Below, in pieces: positions 53,375 through 62,975 of a DNA stretch of 64,000 nucleotides. The first letter of the stretch is position 1; each line of letters starts with the position of its first letter. A program made the translations under genes and the position numbers. This stretch comes from Rhizobium halophilum (GTDB taxonomy: Bacteria; Pseudomonadota; Alphaproteobacteria; Rhizobiales; Rhizobiaceae). The notes beneath the pieces are model-generated. The model was not told where the DNA came from, searched no databases, and saw only the letters and a list, made by a program, of their open reading frames with translations. Where the stretch lies: the NCBI RefSeq assembly GCF_021648825.1, contig NZ_JAKJHS010000009.1, forward strand, positions 102,017-166,016, in the 5' to 3' direction.

Positions 53375-54742
53375 ATGACTGACATGCCCGCATTATCGAA
53401 CCTTGGCGCTATCGACGCTGCTCATCACCTCCACCCATTTTCCGACATGAAGAAGCTGAATGCCGCAGGTACGCGGATCATCCAGAGGGGAGAAGGCGTT
53501 CATATCTTCGATAACACCGGGAGAAAGTACCTCGACGCATTCGCAGGGCTTTGGTGCGTCAACGTGGGCTACGGGCGAACAGAGATCGCCGAAGCTGCCT
53601 ACCGGCAGATGCAGGAACTTCCCTACTACAACACCTTCTTCGGGACGACGACCGCACCCGCTACGCTGCTGGCGCAGAAGATCGCTTCGCATACAGGAGC
53701 GGAGCTCAATCGGGTGTTCTTTACCAACTCGGGGTCCGAGGCGAACGACACATGGTTGCGCATGGCGCGCGTTTATTGGAAGGCGCTTGGCAAGCCGAAC
53801 AAGACCCAGGTCATCGCGCGCAAGAATGCCTATCATGGCTCGACCGTTGCCGGTGCCTCGCTTGGTGGAATGAAGTGGATGCACGAGCAGGGGGATCTTC
53901 CCATTGCCGGGATCTCCCACATCAACCAGCCCTACTGGTACGCCGAGGGTGGAGATCTGACGCCTGCCGAGTTCGGGCTGAAAGTGGCGCGCGAACTCGA
54001 GGACAAGATTGACGAGCTTGGCGAGGACAATGTCGCGGCTTTCGTTGCCGAACCCATTCAGGGCGCGGGCGGGGTCATCATCCCTCCGGATACTTACTGG
54101 CCGGAAATCGCCCGCATCTGCCGCGAGCGCAACATCCTCCTCGTCTGCGACGAGGTGATCTGCGGCTTCGGGCGTCTGGGCTCCTGGTTCGGCCATCAAC
54201 ACTACGCCGTCAGCCCCGATTTCGCGCCGATCGCCAAGGGCCTCTCCTCAGGATATCTGCCTATCGGAGGTGTTCTGGTCAGCGATCGTGTGGCCGACGT
54301 CATGGTGGCGGAACTCGGCGACTTCTACCATGGTTTCACCTATTCCGGACATCCGGCCTGTGCTGCTGCAGCATTGGAGAACCTGCGCATCATTGAGGAG
54401 GAAGGGCTGATTGAGCGGGTGCGCGATGATATCGGCCCCTATTTCGGCCGAGCCTGGAGAAGCCTGGAAGAGCACGAGGTCGTCGGCGAAGCGGTGAGCG
54501 TGGGCCTTATGGGCGCACTCCAACTGGCCGCCGACAAAACCACCCGGCGCCGATACAGCAAGCCGGACGACGTGGGGACCCTTGTCCGTAACCATTGCCT
54601 CGACAACGGCCTTATCATGCGCGCCACGGGTGACCGCATGTTGGCATCGCCCGCCTTCACGATAGCCTATTCGGAGGTGGATCAGATGGTCGAGACGGTG
54701 CGTAAAGGCCTCGACCACCTCCGTGACACGGTTTGCGAGTAG
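53375..54742 (+). CDS. Class III aminotransferase, omega-amine:pyruvate type (SpuC-like)
   Basis: The 455-residue PLP enzyme carries the class III motif ILLVCDEVICGFGRLG and the PLP lysine in APIAKGLSSGYLPIGG (Lys about 288). The N-terminal LDAFAGLWCVNVGYGR and the tail fit putrescine/omega-amino acid aminotransferases. Divergent gene order with the glutamylpolyamine synthetase suggests the two degrade putrescine or related amines. Confidence 0.88.
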   Translation: MTDMPALSNLGAIDAAHHLHPFSDMKKLNAAGTRIIQRGEGVHIFDNTGRKYLDAFAGLWCVNVGYGRTEIAEAAYRQMQELPYYNTFFGTTTAPATLLAQKIASHTGAELNRVFFTNSGSEANDTWLRMARVYWKALGKPNKTQVIARKNAYHGSTVAGASLGGMKWMHEQGDLPIAGISHINQPYWYAEGGDLTPAEFGLKVARELEDKIDELGEDNVAAFVAEPIQGAGGVIIPPDTYWPEIARICRERNILLVCDEVICGFGRLGSWFGHQHYAVSPDFAPIAKGLSSGYLPIGGVLVSDRVADVMVAELGDFYHGFTYSGHPACAAAALENLRIIEEEGLIERVRDDIGPYFGRAWRSLEEHEVVGEAVSVGLMGALQLAADKTTRRRYSKPDDVGTLVRNHCLDNGLIMRATGDRMLASPAFTIAYSEVDQMVETVRKGLDHLRDTVCE

Positions 54743-54758
54743 CGGCTGCCGTGACGTC

Positions 54759-56261
54759 CTACTGGAACGCCGTCTCGTAGAAGCTTCTGAGCTTGCGCGA
54801 ATGCAGCCGCTCGACCGGCATGGCGGCAAGCTTCTGCACGGCGCGAATGCCAATTTGCAGGTGCTGGCTGACCTGGGTGCGGTAGAAGGCGGTGGCCATG
54901 CCCGGCAGCTTCAGTTCGCCATGCAGCGGCTTGTCGGAGACGCAGAGCAGCGTGCCGTAGGGGACGCGGAAGCGGAAGCCGTTGGCGGCGATCGTGGCCG
55001 ATTCCATGTCGAGCGCGATTGCGCGCGACTGCGACAGCCGCTTCACAGGGCCGCGTTGGTCGCGCAGTTCCCAGTTGCGGTTATCGATGGTGGCGACCGT
55101 GCCGGTCCGCATGATGCGCTTGAGTTCGAAGCCTTCGTAGCCCGTGATTTCCTCCACCGCATCCTCAAGGGCCTGCTGCACTTCGGCAAGCGCCGGGATC
55201 GGCACCCATACCGGCAGGTCATCGTCGAGCACGTGGTCCTCACGGACATAGGCGTGCGCAAGAACATAATCGCCGAGACGCTGGCTGTTGCGAAGGCCGG
55301 CGCAGTGGCCAACCATCAACCAGGCGTGGGGACGCAGCACCGCGATATGGTCGGTGATCGTCTTGGCATTGGAGGGTCCGACGCCAATGTTGACGAGCGT
55401 AATGCCGGAGTGTCCCTTTTTCTTCAGGTGGTAGGCCGGCATTTGAGGCATCCGTCCCACAACGGCAGCCTCGTCCTTTACGGACCCTGCCCGAATGATG
55501 ACATTGCCCGGCTCGACGAAGCTGTCATAGCCTTCGCCGCCATTCGCCATCATCTCACGCGCCCACTGTGCAAACTCGTCGATGTAGAACTGGTAGTTTG
55601 TGAACAGGACGAAATTCTGGAAGTGCTCCGCACTGGTGGCCGTATAGTGGCTGAGGCGGGCGAGCGAATAATCGATGCGCTGCGCGGTAAACGGCGCAAG
55701 AGGCGCCGGCACGCCTGGCAGGTCCTCATATTCACCATTGGAAATCAAGTCGTCGGTGTTGTTCAGATCCGGCGTATCGAACAGGTCGCGCAGGCTGACA
55801 TCGGCCAAACCCGCTGTGGCGCTTGCCTCCACATGCGCACCCTCTCCGAACGCGAAGTGAAGTGGGATCGGCGTCGTGGATTCCGAAACCGTGACCGGTA
55901 TGTTGTGGTTGCGCATCAACAGGTCGAGCTGCTCCTTCAGATAGTATCTGAACAGCTTCGGCCTCGTGACCGTGGTGGTGTAGGTTCCCGGTGAGGTGAC
56001 GTGTCCGTAGGACAGGCGGGAGTCGGCATGACCGAACGAGGTGGTCACGATACTCACCTGGGGATAGCAGGCGCGATAGCGCCCTGCGACGGGTGCGCCC
56101 TTTGCCAATCCTCCGAAGGCGTCCATCAGGAAGGCGGTGTTGCGCCCGTAGAGATCCGTCAACGCGTCAACGGCCGCCGTTGCATCATGGAAGACACGGG
56201 GCTCATAGGCATCGGGGGTGATGTAGGACAAGGGCGAAAGAGGCGGGATTCGTGTGCTCAT
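54759..56261 (-). CDS. amn: AMP nucleosidase
   Basis: The 500-residue protein cleaves AMP to adenine and ribose 5-phosphate and so lowers AMP levels. It has an N-terminal regulatory domain (VSIVTTSFGHADSRLSYGHV) and a C-terminal nucleoside phosphorylase-type domain with TLVNIGVGPSNAKTITDH, WLMVGHCAGLRNSQRLGDYVLA and IALDMESATIAANGFRFRVPYG. Length and order match bacterial Amn. It converges with the aminotransferase gene. Confidence 0.94.
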   Translation of the reverse strand: MSTRIPPLSPLSYITPDAYEPRVFHDATAAVDALTDLYGRNTAFLMDAFGGLAKGAPVAGRYRACYPQVSIVTTSFGHADSRLSYGHVTSPGTYTTTVTRPKLFRYYLKEQLDLLMRNHNIPVTVSESTTPIPLHFAFGEGAHVEASATAGLADVSLRDLFDTPDLNNTDDLISNGEYEDLPGVPAPLAPFTAQRIDYSLARLSHYTATSAEHFQNFVLFTNYQFYIDEFAQWAREMMANGGEGYDSFVEPGNVIIRAGSVKDEAAVVGRMPQMPAYHLKKKGHSGITLVNIGVGPSNAKTITDHIAVLRPHAWLMVGHCAGLRNSQRLGDYVLAHAYVREDHVLDDDLPVWVPIPALAEVQQALEDAVEEITGYEGFELKRIMRTGTVATIDNRNWELRDQRGPVKRLSQSRAIALDMESATIAANGFRFRVPYGTLLCVSDKPLHGELKLPGMATAFYRTQVSQHLQIGIRAVQKLAAMPVERLHSRKLRSFYETAFQ

Positions 56262-56763
56262 GAGGCATTATAGGATGAACTTGCTGACAAGCGAAAGACA
56301 CCTGCGCTCGTGGATGGCGTCCCTCACTTAGCTCATTGACTGCCGTTGAAGGCTCACAAGGAGAACAAAGCCTGCGCCTCTTTTGGGTGAATCCACCGAA
56401 TCCAGGCCCGTGACCGCGATCGCAGCAAGCGGTCCAACGAGCGCTAGTGTCGCAAAGCTCAGGCGAATGAACGTCGTGAAGGTGCGGCGCCGACGGGCTG
56501 TAGCGGACGCACTCACACTGAGCAGGGCCGCAGATGTGAGACTGTGCAAGACAAGATTGATGAGGCGGCAAGCCAGGACGTACATATGCGTTTTTCCCAA
56601 AACCGATGGGAAAGCAGTTACTGGCTTGCCGCTGAACTCGTCGTGAGCCGTAGGTTCATCAGCGGTTCAGGCTTCGTGCTTTGAAGCCGCACAGTGTTCG
56701 GGACCACGCGGTCGCTCGCAGGTAACTCAGGCGGCGCACATGTCCGCCTGATGAAGATGGCCT
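56262..56763. other. Gap with one weak membrane ORF on minus strand
   Basis: The 502-base gap holds no convincing gene. A minus-strand frame (56328-56585, ATG at 56585) could encode 85 residues with one hydrophobic stretch (FIRLSFATLALVGPLAA) but lacks a ribosome-binding site and family similarity. The rest should be upstream sequence of the amn gene. Confidence 0.35.
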
Positions 56764-57102
56764 CTAGAGCCTCGTCCAGGTCTGCGTCTTGCAGAGCACT
56801 GCCAGAACGCAGCCTTTCATCTTGAGCGAACTGCCACTGACCGTTCCAGACCCTTTATACGTCTTGTCGTTGGCTGGATCAGTGATCTCGCCATTGTAGG
56901 TGCCATCGCTGCCCGAAAGCCTGCCGATTTGCTTGCCGGCGTGCTTGCCGGTTTTCAACGTAACGCAGTAGGCGCCGCCGCAGGATGCTATCGTCGCGGT
57001 TTCACCACTGGCCGTCTTCCAGTTCCCTTCGATCGGCTCGGCAGCCAGACTTGCTGTTGCAAGCATCGCTACTGCGGCCGAGATCATCAGATGACGCATC
57101 AT
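56764..57102 (-). CDS. Secreted DUF2147-family protein
   Basis: The 112-residue product begins with a signal peptide (MMRHLMISAAVAMLATASLA) and then a beta-rich domain with EGNWKTASGETATI and a Cys pair (SCGGAYCVTLK), ending CVLAVLCKTQTWTRL. The pattern agrees with DUF2147, small periplasmic proteins that bind unknown ligands. GGAGACAAA directly precedes ATG 57102, which is preferred over an upstream ATG in frame. Confidence 0.8.
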   Translation of the reverse strand: MMRHLMISAAVAMLATASLAAEPIEGNWKTASGETATIASCGGAYCVTLKTGKHAGKQIGRLSGSDGTYNGEITDPANDKTYKGSGTVSGSSLKMKGCVLAVLCKTQTWTRL

Positions 57103-57575
57103 TTTGTCTCCATCCCGTGGCGGTGCCTCAGCACCGGCCATCCTCCTGATTGCTCCTTTGTGAGCCGCCAAAGATTAGCTTACCGGCACGTAAAGGTAAA
57201 CGGCTTCTGTGGGGCATGTCAGGGTCTCTCATCCTGCCCAAGGCAGCGCGGCAGTTGGCGTTTCCTGATCGTAGTTAGCGAAGGGTTGAAAGTTGCGTCT
57301 GAAGTTTCGGTGAATTTAAGCCGAATGTCCTGCGGCAAAGGAGATGCCATGTTTAATGGAGTTTGAACTTTACGAACAATTTGTACTTTGTTTTCATCAT
57401 TTTAAGGATGCTTTTTAGGCGGCTGTTTGAGAATCCCGGCGATACTGCCTCCATCAACGAGCGGGAAGATCCGCCGGCGGACGGAGCAGCAAACCGCATG
57501 AAGACGGTGATCCGGACGAGCCCGAAAGGGAATGAACAGGGACATCGACAACGCAGCCGAACAGGGACAAAACCA
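57103..57575. other. Upstream region of Sel1-repeat and DUF2147 genes
   Basis: The gap is 473 bases. It has no gene I can support. A short frame from 57363 is in phase with the Sel1 protein but its codons before 57576 are rich in Arg and Pro without conservation. Confidence 0.4.
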
Positions 57576-57842
57576 ATGGCACGCTTCGAAATGCAGAATA
57601 CCGACTTTGCCACGACAGGCGGCGAAACCCGCGCGGACGCCTTCTGCGAAATGGGGCTGATGTATGCGACCGGTCGCGGTTGCGCCATCGACCTCATCTC
57701 TGCCCACAAATGGCTGAACATTGCAGCAATCAAGGGCTCCGAACGCGCCGCTGAACTGCGAGCGGACCTAGCGCAAACGATGAACAAGGGCGATCTGGCC
57801 GCAGCGCTGCGTGCCGCACGGGAATGGATGACCATGCACTGA
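57576..57842 (+). CDS. Small Sel1-repeat protein
   Basis: This 88-residue protein has one or two Sel1-like repeats: EMGLMYATGRGCAIDLISAHKWLNIAAIKGSERAAELR. It is a short, conserved rhizobial type with helix pairs used for protein contacts. Preceded by CAGGGACAAAACC. Its partner is unknown; there is no signal peptide, so it is cytosolic. Confidence 0.8.
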   Translation: MARFEMQNTDFATTGGETRADAFCEMGLMYATGRGCAIDLISAHKWLNIAAIKGSERAAELRADLAQTMNKGDLAAALRAAREWMTMH

Positions 57843-57939
57843 TGCTGTGCCGCAGAATATCGGCGACCCCTTGGCTTATCCAAGGGAGGTATATGTCAAC
57901 TGCCGCGGCAGTGCTTGAGGCGCTGGCGCGGCTTTTGCG

Positions 57940-59049
57940 TCAGAGAGATTTGAGAACCACTGGCAGGGCTTCTTCCAGGAGAGCCATGTCCGACTCCGGG
58001 CCGGCACTCACGCGGATACACCGGTTGAGCGGGGCCACACCAGGCATGCGGATGAAGACGCCGTGCTCCATCAGGCCATCGACAATGGCCTTGGAATAGG
58101 TGCCGTCGCGGCCGCAGTCGATCGCGACGAAGTTCGTGGCCGAGGGGAGCGACACCAGCCCATTGGACTTTGCGATATCTGCAATTCGATCCCGAGAGGC
58201 CGCAATCTTGCCGATGACGTTTTCGAGGTACGGCTGATCTGCCAAGGCCGCGAGCGCTGCCTCGGTGCTGATCCTGGCCATCCCGAAATGATTGCGGATC
58301 TTGTCGAACGCTGCCGCCGTGCCGGGCGTGGAGACGGCATAGCCGATGCGGGCCCCCGCCAGACCGTAAGCTTTGGAGAAAGTCCGTGTTCGGATCACAT
58401 TCGGACGGTCGATCAGCGCGTCAATTGACGGCGTTGCGCCTTTGGGGGCAGTCTCGCAATAGGCTTCGTCGAGGATGAGCAGTGTCGTCTCGGGGACCGA
58501 GCGTGCAAACGCCACGACGCTGTCGGCGTCCCACCAGCTTCCCATGGGATTGTCGGGATTGGCGAAATAGGCCAGGGGAGGATTTTCTCGCCGGATCGCA
58601 TCAAGAAGAGCGTTCAGATCCTCCCGATCGTCCGCATAGGGCATTGCGATCAGCCGACCGCCGTAGCCCGTGACGTGAAAATTGAAGGTCGGGTAGGCAC
58701 CGTAGGAGGTCACCACCCCAAGCCCGGGCTCGATCACCAGTCGAACGATCTGTCCCAGAAGCGAGTCGATCCCTTCCCCGATCGCAAGGTTGTCCGGCTG
58801 GCAGCCGAGATGTACGGCGAGCGCCTGCTTCAGCGCAAAATTCTCAGGATCATTGTACTTCCAGGTGGAATGCGCGGCCTCCGCAATGGCCTGCAGTACA
58901 GAAGGTGCCGGGCCAAACCCGTTTTCGTTCGCCCCGATCCGAGCTCGCACGGCAAGGCCACGGTTCCGCTCGATCGCCTCCGGTCCAACGAAAGGAACGC
59001 TGGCAGGAAGAGCGTTGACAAGGGGTGTGAAACGGGAAAAGGCGGTCAT
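57940..59049 (-). CDS. Histidinol-phosphate/aromatic aminotransferase-like PLP enzyme
   Basis: The 369-residue class I/II aminotransferase carries the PLP lysine in RTFSKAYGLAGARIGY (Lys about 220), NPDNPMGSWW in the position of the NPNNPTG loop, and the HisC-like N-terminus ARIGANENGFGPAP. It could be a second histidinol-phosphate or another amino acid aminotransferase; his genes are not adjacent. ATG 59049 replaces the longer frame to 59148. Confidence 0.86.
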   Translation of the reverse strand: MTAFSRFTPLVNALPASVPFVGPEAIERNRGLAVRARIGANENGFGPAPSVLQAIAEAAHSTWKYNDPENFALKQALAVHLGCQPDNLAIGEGIDSLLGQIVRLVIEPGLGVVTSYGAYPTFNFHVTGYGGRLIAMPYADDREDLNALLDAIRRENPPLAYFANPDNPMGSWWDADSVVAFARSVPETTLLILDEAYCETAPKGATPSIDALIDRPNVIRTRTFSKAYGLAGARIGYAVSTPGTAAAFDKIRNHFGMARISTEAALAALADQPYLENVIGKIAASRDRIADIAKSNGLVSLPSATNFVAIDCGRDGTYSKAIVDGLMEHGVFIRMPGVAPLNRCIRVSAGPESDMALLEEALPVVLKSL

Positions 59050-59170
59050 GCTACGGCACCTGCTGTGGATTCGCCTCACAATAGGCGCGCAAGGCGGCTG
59101 CGCAAGTCCGTCTGCGGCGTCAGCCGTTCTCCCGGTGCCCCCGATCACTGACGAACGACGCCTTGCTCGC

Positions 59171-59524
59171 TTAGTGGCTGGTCTCGAAATTTAGCCGGAT
59201 CACGTGGTGGAGGAATTCTGGGTCGATGAGCATGTTGAAGCCGATCGTGACCTTTTCTTCCTCGCGCCGAATCAGCGTGCTACCGATCTCGTCGTGGATC
59301 CCCAGGATCTCCAAGAAGAAGTTGTTGGGTACCGGGATGTGCGGGCTGACCTCGAGCTCTGCACCATAGAGAGAAATGGTGCGGATCAGGCAACGGAGAT
59401 GAGTTGCCGTACTGAGATGATGGCCGACAAAGATGATCTTGCCGGGACGGTCGATGGTGAATTTCTCGAAGGCCTGGTCACGTGGCGCAGTCTGTTTTGG
59501 GTCGCGGTCCATGGTCAAGGGCAT
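59171..59524 (-). CDS. PilZ-like domain protein
   Basis: The 117-residue protein has a PilZ-like beta-barrel pattern: LRCLIRTISLYGAELEVSPHIPVPNNFFLEI and KVTIGFNMLI. The typical RxxxR motif is not clearly visible in the N-terminal part, although KII and TATHLR lie near there. If it binds cyclic-di-GMP it would link to the GGDEF-EAL protein in this region. The call rests on pattern only. Confidence 0.65.
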   Translation of the reverse strand: MPLTMDRDPKQTAPRDQAFEKFTIDRPGKIIFVGHHLSTATHLRCLIRTISLYGAELEVSPHIPVPNNFFLEILGIHDEIGSTLIRREEEKVTIGFNMLIDPEFLHHVIRLNFETSH

Positions 59525-59735
59525 GACACCCTCCTTCTATCTCCTCAGGACTTCAGTATAGACCGGGTCAGCTAATACATCCTGAACAGAAAGTGTCGGA
59601 TTGCCTGCGTCTGTCCCATGACACCCCTCGTCCGTGCCAGCCTTGACAGCGACGGCGGTCGCCGGTTGACGGCGACAGCGTCTCGGGGCTACCCCATGCC
59701 CCTGGATACGGCGCTTTAGCAAGGAAGGACCGCCC

Positions 59736-60953
59736 TTGACGGACAGGCTGGTGATTGTGGGGGCAGGGCAGGCGGCCTTTGCGCTGGCGGCAAAACTGCG
59801 GGTTTTGAAAGACATGCGTCCGATCACGCTCATCGGAGCAGAGGAGGTTCCCCCTTATCAGCGCCCGCCGCTCTCCAAGAAATACCTGCTCGGCGAGATG
59901 GATTTCGACCGGCTGACCTTCCGCGCCGATAGTTGGTACGCGGAAAACCAGATTGACGTGCGCCTTTCGACCTTCGTTGAGGAGATTGACCGCCCTGCAA
60001 AGCGAATCAGAATGCACGATGGCTCATGGCTGGAGTATGAAACGCTTGCCCTGACCACGGGAGCCGCGCCGCGCCGTCTGCCCGCGGCTATTGGTGGCGA
60101 TCTTGCGGGCATCCACGTGATGCGCAGCAAGCGGGATGCGGACGAGCTCGCCGGCGAGATGCGCGCAGGACGCCGCCTGCTCGTGATCGGTGGTGGCTAT
60201 ATCGGCTTGGAGGCCGCTGCGGTGGCTCGTCATTTGGGAGTCGAGGTCACGCTGATCGAGATGGCGGATCGCATCCTCTCGCGCGTCGCCTCGGCCGAGA
60301 CTGCCGGCATCATTCGCACCATCCATCTTGGGCATGGCGTCACCCTTCGCGAGAAAACCGGTCTCGTTCGATTGATCGGGCACAATGGCCGCGTCTGCGG
60401 CGCCGAACTGTCCGATGGCTCGGTCATCGATGTTGACGTCGTGCTGGTCGGCATCGGCGTTACCCCTAACGACCGGTTGGCGCAGGAAGCGGGACTGGAT
60501 GTGGGCAATGGCGTCATCGTTGATGCCTTCGGGCAGACCTCCGATCCAGCCATCTTTGCTGCCGGCGACTGCACGCTTCTGCCTTGGAAAGGCCAGCGCA
60601 TTCGCCTCGAGTCGGTTCAGAACGCGGTCGATCAGGCAGAATCGGTTGCATCCGTGCTTGCGGGCAGCAGGGAGCCTTACGATCCCAAGCCGTGGTTCTG
60701 GTCGGATCAATACGACGTCAAGCTGCAGATCGCCGGCTTCAACCTCGGGTTCGACGAGACCTTGATGCGGCCGGGCGTACGCGATGGAAGCGCCTCGATC
60801 TGGTATTTCCGCCAGGGCCGGTTGCTTGCCGTCGACGCGATCAATGACGCGAAGGCCTATGTCACAGGCAAGAAACTCCTCGATAACGGCATCGAGCCCG
60901 ACAAGACGGTGCTCGCCGACCCCGCCGCCGATCTCAAACAACTGCTTGCTTAG
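59736..60953 (+). CDS. FAD-dependent ferredoxin reductase
   Basis: The 405-residue enzyme has two Rossmann motifs (VIVGAGQAAFALA near 6-18 and VIGGGYIGLEAAAVA near 150) and the FAD segment FAAGDCTLL near 275, as in putidaredoxin or rhodocoxin reductases that pass electrons from NADH to a [2Fe-2S] ferredoxin. It starts at TTG 59736 after AAGGAAGGACC. The aldolase gene begins 11 bases later, so the two are cotranscribed. Confidence 0.85.
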   Translation: MTDRLVIVGAGQAAFALAAKLRVLKDMRPITLIGAEEVPPYQRPPLSKKYLLGEMDFDRLTFRADSWYAENQIDVRLSTFVEEIDRPAKRIRMHDGSWLEYETLALTTGAAPRRLPAAIGGDLAGIHVMRSKRDADELAGEMRAGRRLLVIGGGYIGLEAAAVARHLGVEVTLIEMADRILSRVASAETAGIIRTIHLGHGVTLREKTGLVRLIGHNGRVCGAELSDGSVIDVDVVLVGIGVTPNDRLAQEAGLDVGNGVIVDAFGQTSDPAIFAAGDCTLLPWKGQRIRLESVQNAVDQAESVASVLAGSREPYDPKPWFWSDQYDVKLQIAGFNLGFDETLMRPGVRDGSASIWYFRQGRLLAVDAINDAKAYVTGKKLLDNGIEPDKTVLADPAADLKQLLA

Positions 60954-60964
60954 GAAATGATCCC

Positions 60965-61762
60965 ATGCCCGCTCTCAAGAACCACTTCAAGGCCGCTCTT
61001 CGTGAAGGACGGCCGCAGATTGGGCTTTGGCTGAACACCGGCGAGCCCCTTCTGGCTGAACTTGCCGGCACCGCAGGCTTCGACTGGCTGGTGATCGACG
61101 GCGAGCATGGCCCGAACGATCTGCGCAGCATCATTGCGCAACTCCAGGCGCTTGCCTCGTCTCCAGCGCAAGCCGTCGTACGTCCGCCGATGGGCGAACC
61201 CTGGATGATCAAGCAGCTTCTGGACGCCGGCGCGCGTACGCTGCTCGTGCCCATGGTCGATTCTGCCGAGCAGGCGAGGGCACTCGTCCAGGCGGTGCGC
61301 TATCCACCGCACGGTATTCGCGGCGTCGGCGCCGTCGTGGCCCGTGCCTCGGCCTTCGGCACGATTACCGACTATGCCGAAACGGCCGCCGACGAGATCT
61401 GCCTTCTGGTGCAGGTCGAGACACGGGCGGCGATTGCCGACCTTGAAAACATTGCGGCCGTGGAAGGAATCGACGGCATCTTCATCGGTCCAGCGGATCT
61501 GTCCGCCGATATGGGCCATCTGGGCCGCATCGAGGCGCCGGAGGTGCAGGAAGTGATTGAAAAGGCGATCGCCACCATCACCGGCGCAGGCAAGGCGGCG
61601 GGAATCCTGACGTTCAACGAGGCTCTGAATCTGCGCTACCTCGATCTGGGCGCGCGATTCGTGGCGGTGGGCGCCGATGTCGCGGAGTTCGCCGCTGTCT
61701 TGCGCCGTCTTGCCGCTCGCTACGGCCGCGGAACGTCTCAAGGCGGTCCTTCCAGCTACTGA
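60965..61762 (+). CDS. HpcH/HpaI-family aldolase
   Basis: The 265-residue class II aldolase shows family blocks GLWLNTGEPLLAELAGTAGFDWLVIDGEHGPND (N-terminal), LVPMVDSAEQARALV, EICLLVQVETRAAI and GIDGIFIGPADLSADMG. These enzymes cleave 4-hydroxy-2-oxoacids to pyruvate and an aldehyde. The metal ligands Glu and Asp are within those blocks. The exact substrate is not known; a homoprotocatechuate pathway is not visible here. Confidence 0.88.
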   Translation: MPALKNHFKAALREGRPQIGLWLNTGEPLLAELAGTAGFDWLVIDGEHGPNDLRSIIAQLQALASSPAQAVVRPPMGEPWMIKQLLDAGARTLLVPMVDSAEQARALVQAVRYPPHGIRGVGAVVARASAFGTITDYAETAADEICLLVQVETRAAIADLENIAAVEGIDGIFIGPADLSADMGHLGRIEAPEVQEVIEKAIATITGAGKAAGILTFNEALNLRYLDLGARFVAVGADVAEFAAVLRRLAARYGRGTSQGGPSSY

Positions 61763-61866
61763 AGAGGACTCCCGCAACCGCGTCGCCGCCGCCGAACGGA
61801 GCAATTCCTGAGGCGGGACGAAAAGCCCTTGCAATCGCTACCCATCCGAAATAATCAGGCCGGACC

Positions 61867-61957
61867 GGAGAGGTGGCCGAGTGGTCGAAGGCGCTCCCCT
61901 GCTAAGGGAGTATACGTCAAAAGCGTATCGTGGGTTCGAATCCCATCCTCTCCGCCA
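61867..61957 (+). tRNA. tRNA-Ser (anticodon GCU)
   Basis: The acceptor stem GGAGAGG (61867-61873) pairs with CCTCTCC (61947-61953), followed by the discriminator G and encoded CCA. The D-loop, an anticodon loop with CTGCTAA, a long variable arm typical of class II tRNAs and the TTCGAAT T-loop are all in place. GCT is the anticodon for AGC/AGU serine. Confidence 0.96.
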
Positions 61958-61995
61958 TTGCGCATCTCATCTCATTGAACATAGTGAGGTTTTTG

Positions 61996-62271
61996 ATGGC
62001 GCGAATTCGCAGCCCATCAATGGGCCCATCATTCGAGGAGAGGGCCGGCGGTCGCGAGATTTCACCTGCAACAAGCGACACTGAAGCGTCGGGTCAGTAT
62101 TTGACCGATCGAGATGTCGCGAAACGCCATCGTGTGCAAAAGCAAGCGATCTGGCGATGGGCGAAGACCTCGGCCACCTTCATGCGCGGTGATGAATTCG
62201 CCGCTCACAATCGGCGACGTCGTTTTAGACTTTTGACCACGGATGTACTGGAACTGGTGAGGAAGCGATGA
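61996..62271 (+). CDS. AlpA-like/excisionase-type HTH protein
   Basis: The 91-residue protein starts at ATG 61996, shortly after the tRNA. Residues about 37-60 (YLTDRDVAKRHRVQKQAIWRWAK) form the winged-helix HTH typical of AlpA and phage excisionase proteins, and the C-terminus is basic. AlpA-like proteins regulate integrase or prophage excision. Its place beside a tRNA gene, a classical attachment site, fits a genomic-island remnant, though no integrase is visible in this window. Confidence 0.7.
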   Translation: MARIRSPSMGPSFEERAGGREISPATSDTEASGQYLTDRDVAKRHRVQKQAIWRWAKTSATFMRGDEFAAHNRRRRFRLLTTDVLELVRKR

Positions 62272-62277
62272 TGAGGA

Positions 62278-62308
62278 AGGCCGGTGCGGTTTCGCCCCGG
62301 CCTCTTTT
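62278..62308 (+). terminator. Rho-independent terminator after AlpA-like gene
   Basis: AGGCCGG (62278-62284) pairs with CCGGCCT (62297-62303) around a 12-base loop; CTTTTGTT follows. It lies directly behind the HTH gene stop. Confidence 0.8.
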
Positions 62309-62346
62309 GTTGCCTAATAACGCGCCGAGGCTGCCGGTCCAATCAG

Positions 62347-62592
62347 GACGCTGAACTGATCGATCTCGATGTCAGGCTCGCGGAAGTGCTTCCTCTCCTT
62401 CAGCAGGCGGCGAACGACTCCATCGTCCCTGTGGTAACTGTGCCGGGCAAGAACCTGGTCATGACCGGGCCGTCATTCTCGGCCAAGATCGAGTATCGCG
62501 CGTGGACTCATACCTGCACGTTGAGGCAGGCCTCGTTCAAGGGGCTGCGAGAGGCGGAGGATTGGACAGAGATCTATCGGCTGCCGGATTAA
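62347..62592 (+). CDS. Hypothetical protein, start uncertain
   Basis: A frame ending at 62592 encodes a well-behaved sequence from about NQDAELIDLD to RLPD (about 80 residues), with a helix ALPLLQQAANDS and a strand-rich C-terminal half. No plausible ATG or ribosome-binding site was seen upstream, and the frame overlaps the terminator upstream of 62310. It may be the truncated end of a larger gene. No family is recognised. Confidence 0.4.
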   Translation, partial: DAELIDLDVRLAEVLPLLQQAANDSIVPVVTVPGKNLVMTGPSFSAKIEYRAWTHTCTLRQASFKGLREAEDWTEIYRLPD

Positions 62593-62843
62593 CTGCTAGC
62601 TGCCGGCTTGCCCCTCCGTTGCTGGTGGATCACTTCCAGCAAGCGGATGAGCTCGTCATTTGCTGCATTCACTTTTAGTAGATGATCCGCAAGAAGTCCG
62701 ATTGCCGCGATCACCTCGTCCTCTTCCCAGCCAGCTTCCATGGCCTCATCGACAACTTCCTTAAAAGCGCCCTTGAGGGCAGTTTGACAAAGATGTTGCC
62801 GGTTGTGAGCATCGAGTGCATTCGGTGGTGCAGGTATCTTCAT
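62589..62843 (-). CDS. Small conserved hypothetical rhizobial protein
   Basis: The 84-residue protein starts at ATG 62843 (MKIPAPPNAL). It is all helical: two amphipathic helices, with EVVDEAMEAGWEEDEVIAAIGLLADHLL and ELIRLLEVIHQQRRG. Similar small proteins are frequent in Rhizobiaceae, but I know no function. It overlaps the preceding convergent frame by four bases. Confidence 0.55.
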   Translation of the reverse strand: MKIPAPPNALDAHNRQHLCQTALKGAFKEVVDEAMEAGWEEDEVIAAIGLLADHLLKVNAANDELIRLLEVIHQQRRGKPAASS

Positions 62844-62975
62844 GCATGGGATATTGGCGCCTTCTGACCATCTGAACATCAGACCTTGGTCCGAACTCAG
62901 GCAGGGAAAGGACCTACTGCCGTGGGTTTTGTTTTTGCTATGCAGCCAGCACAGGATCAAACTTGATAGTTACCA

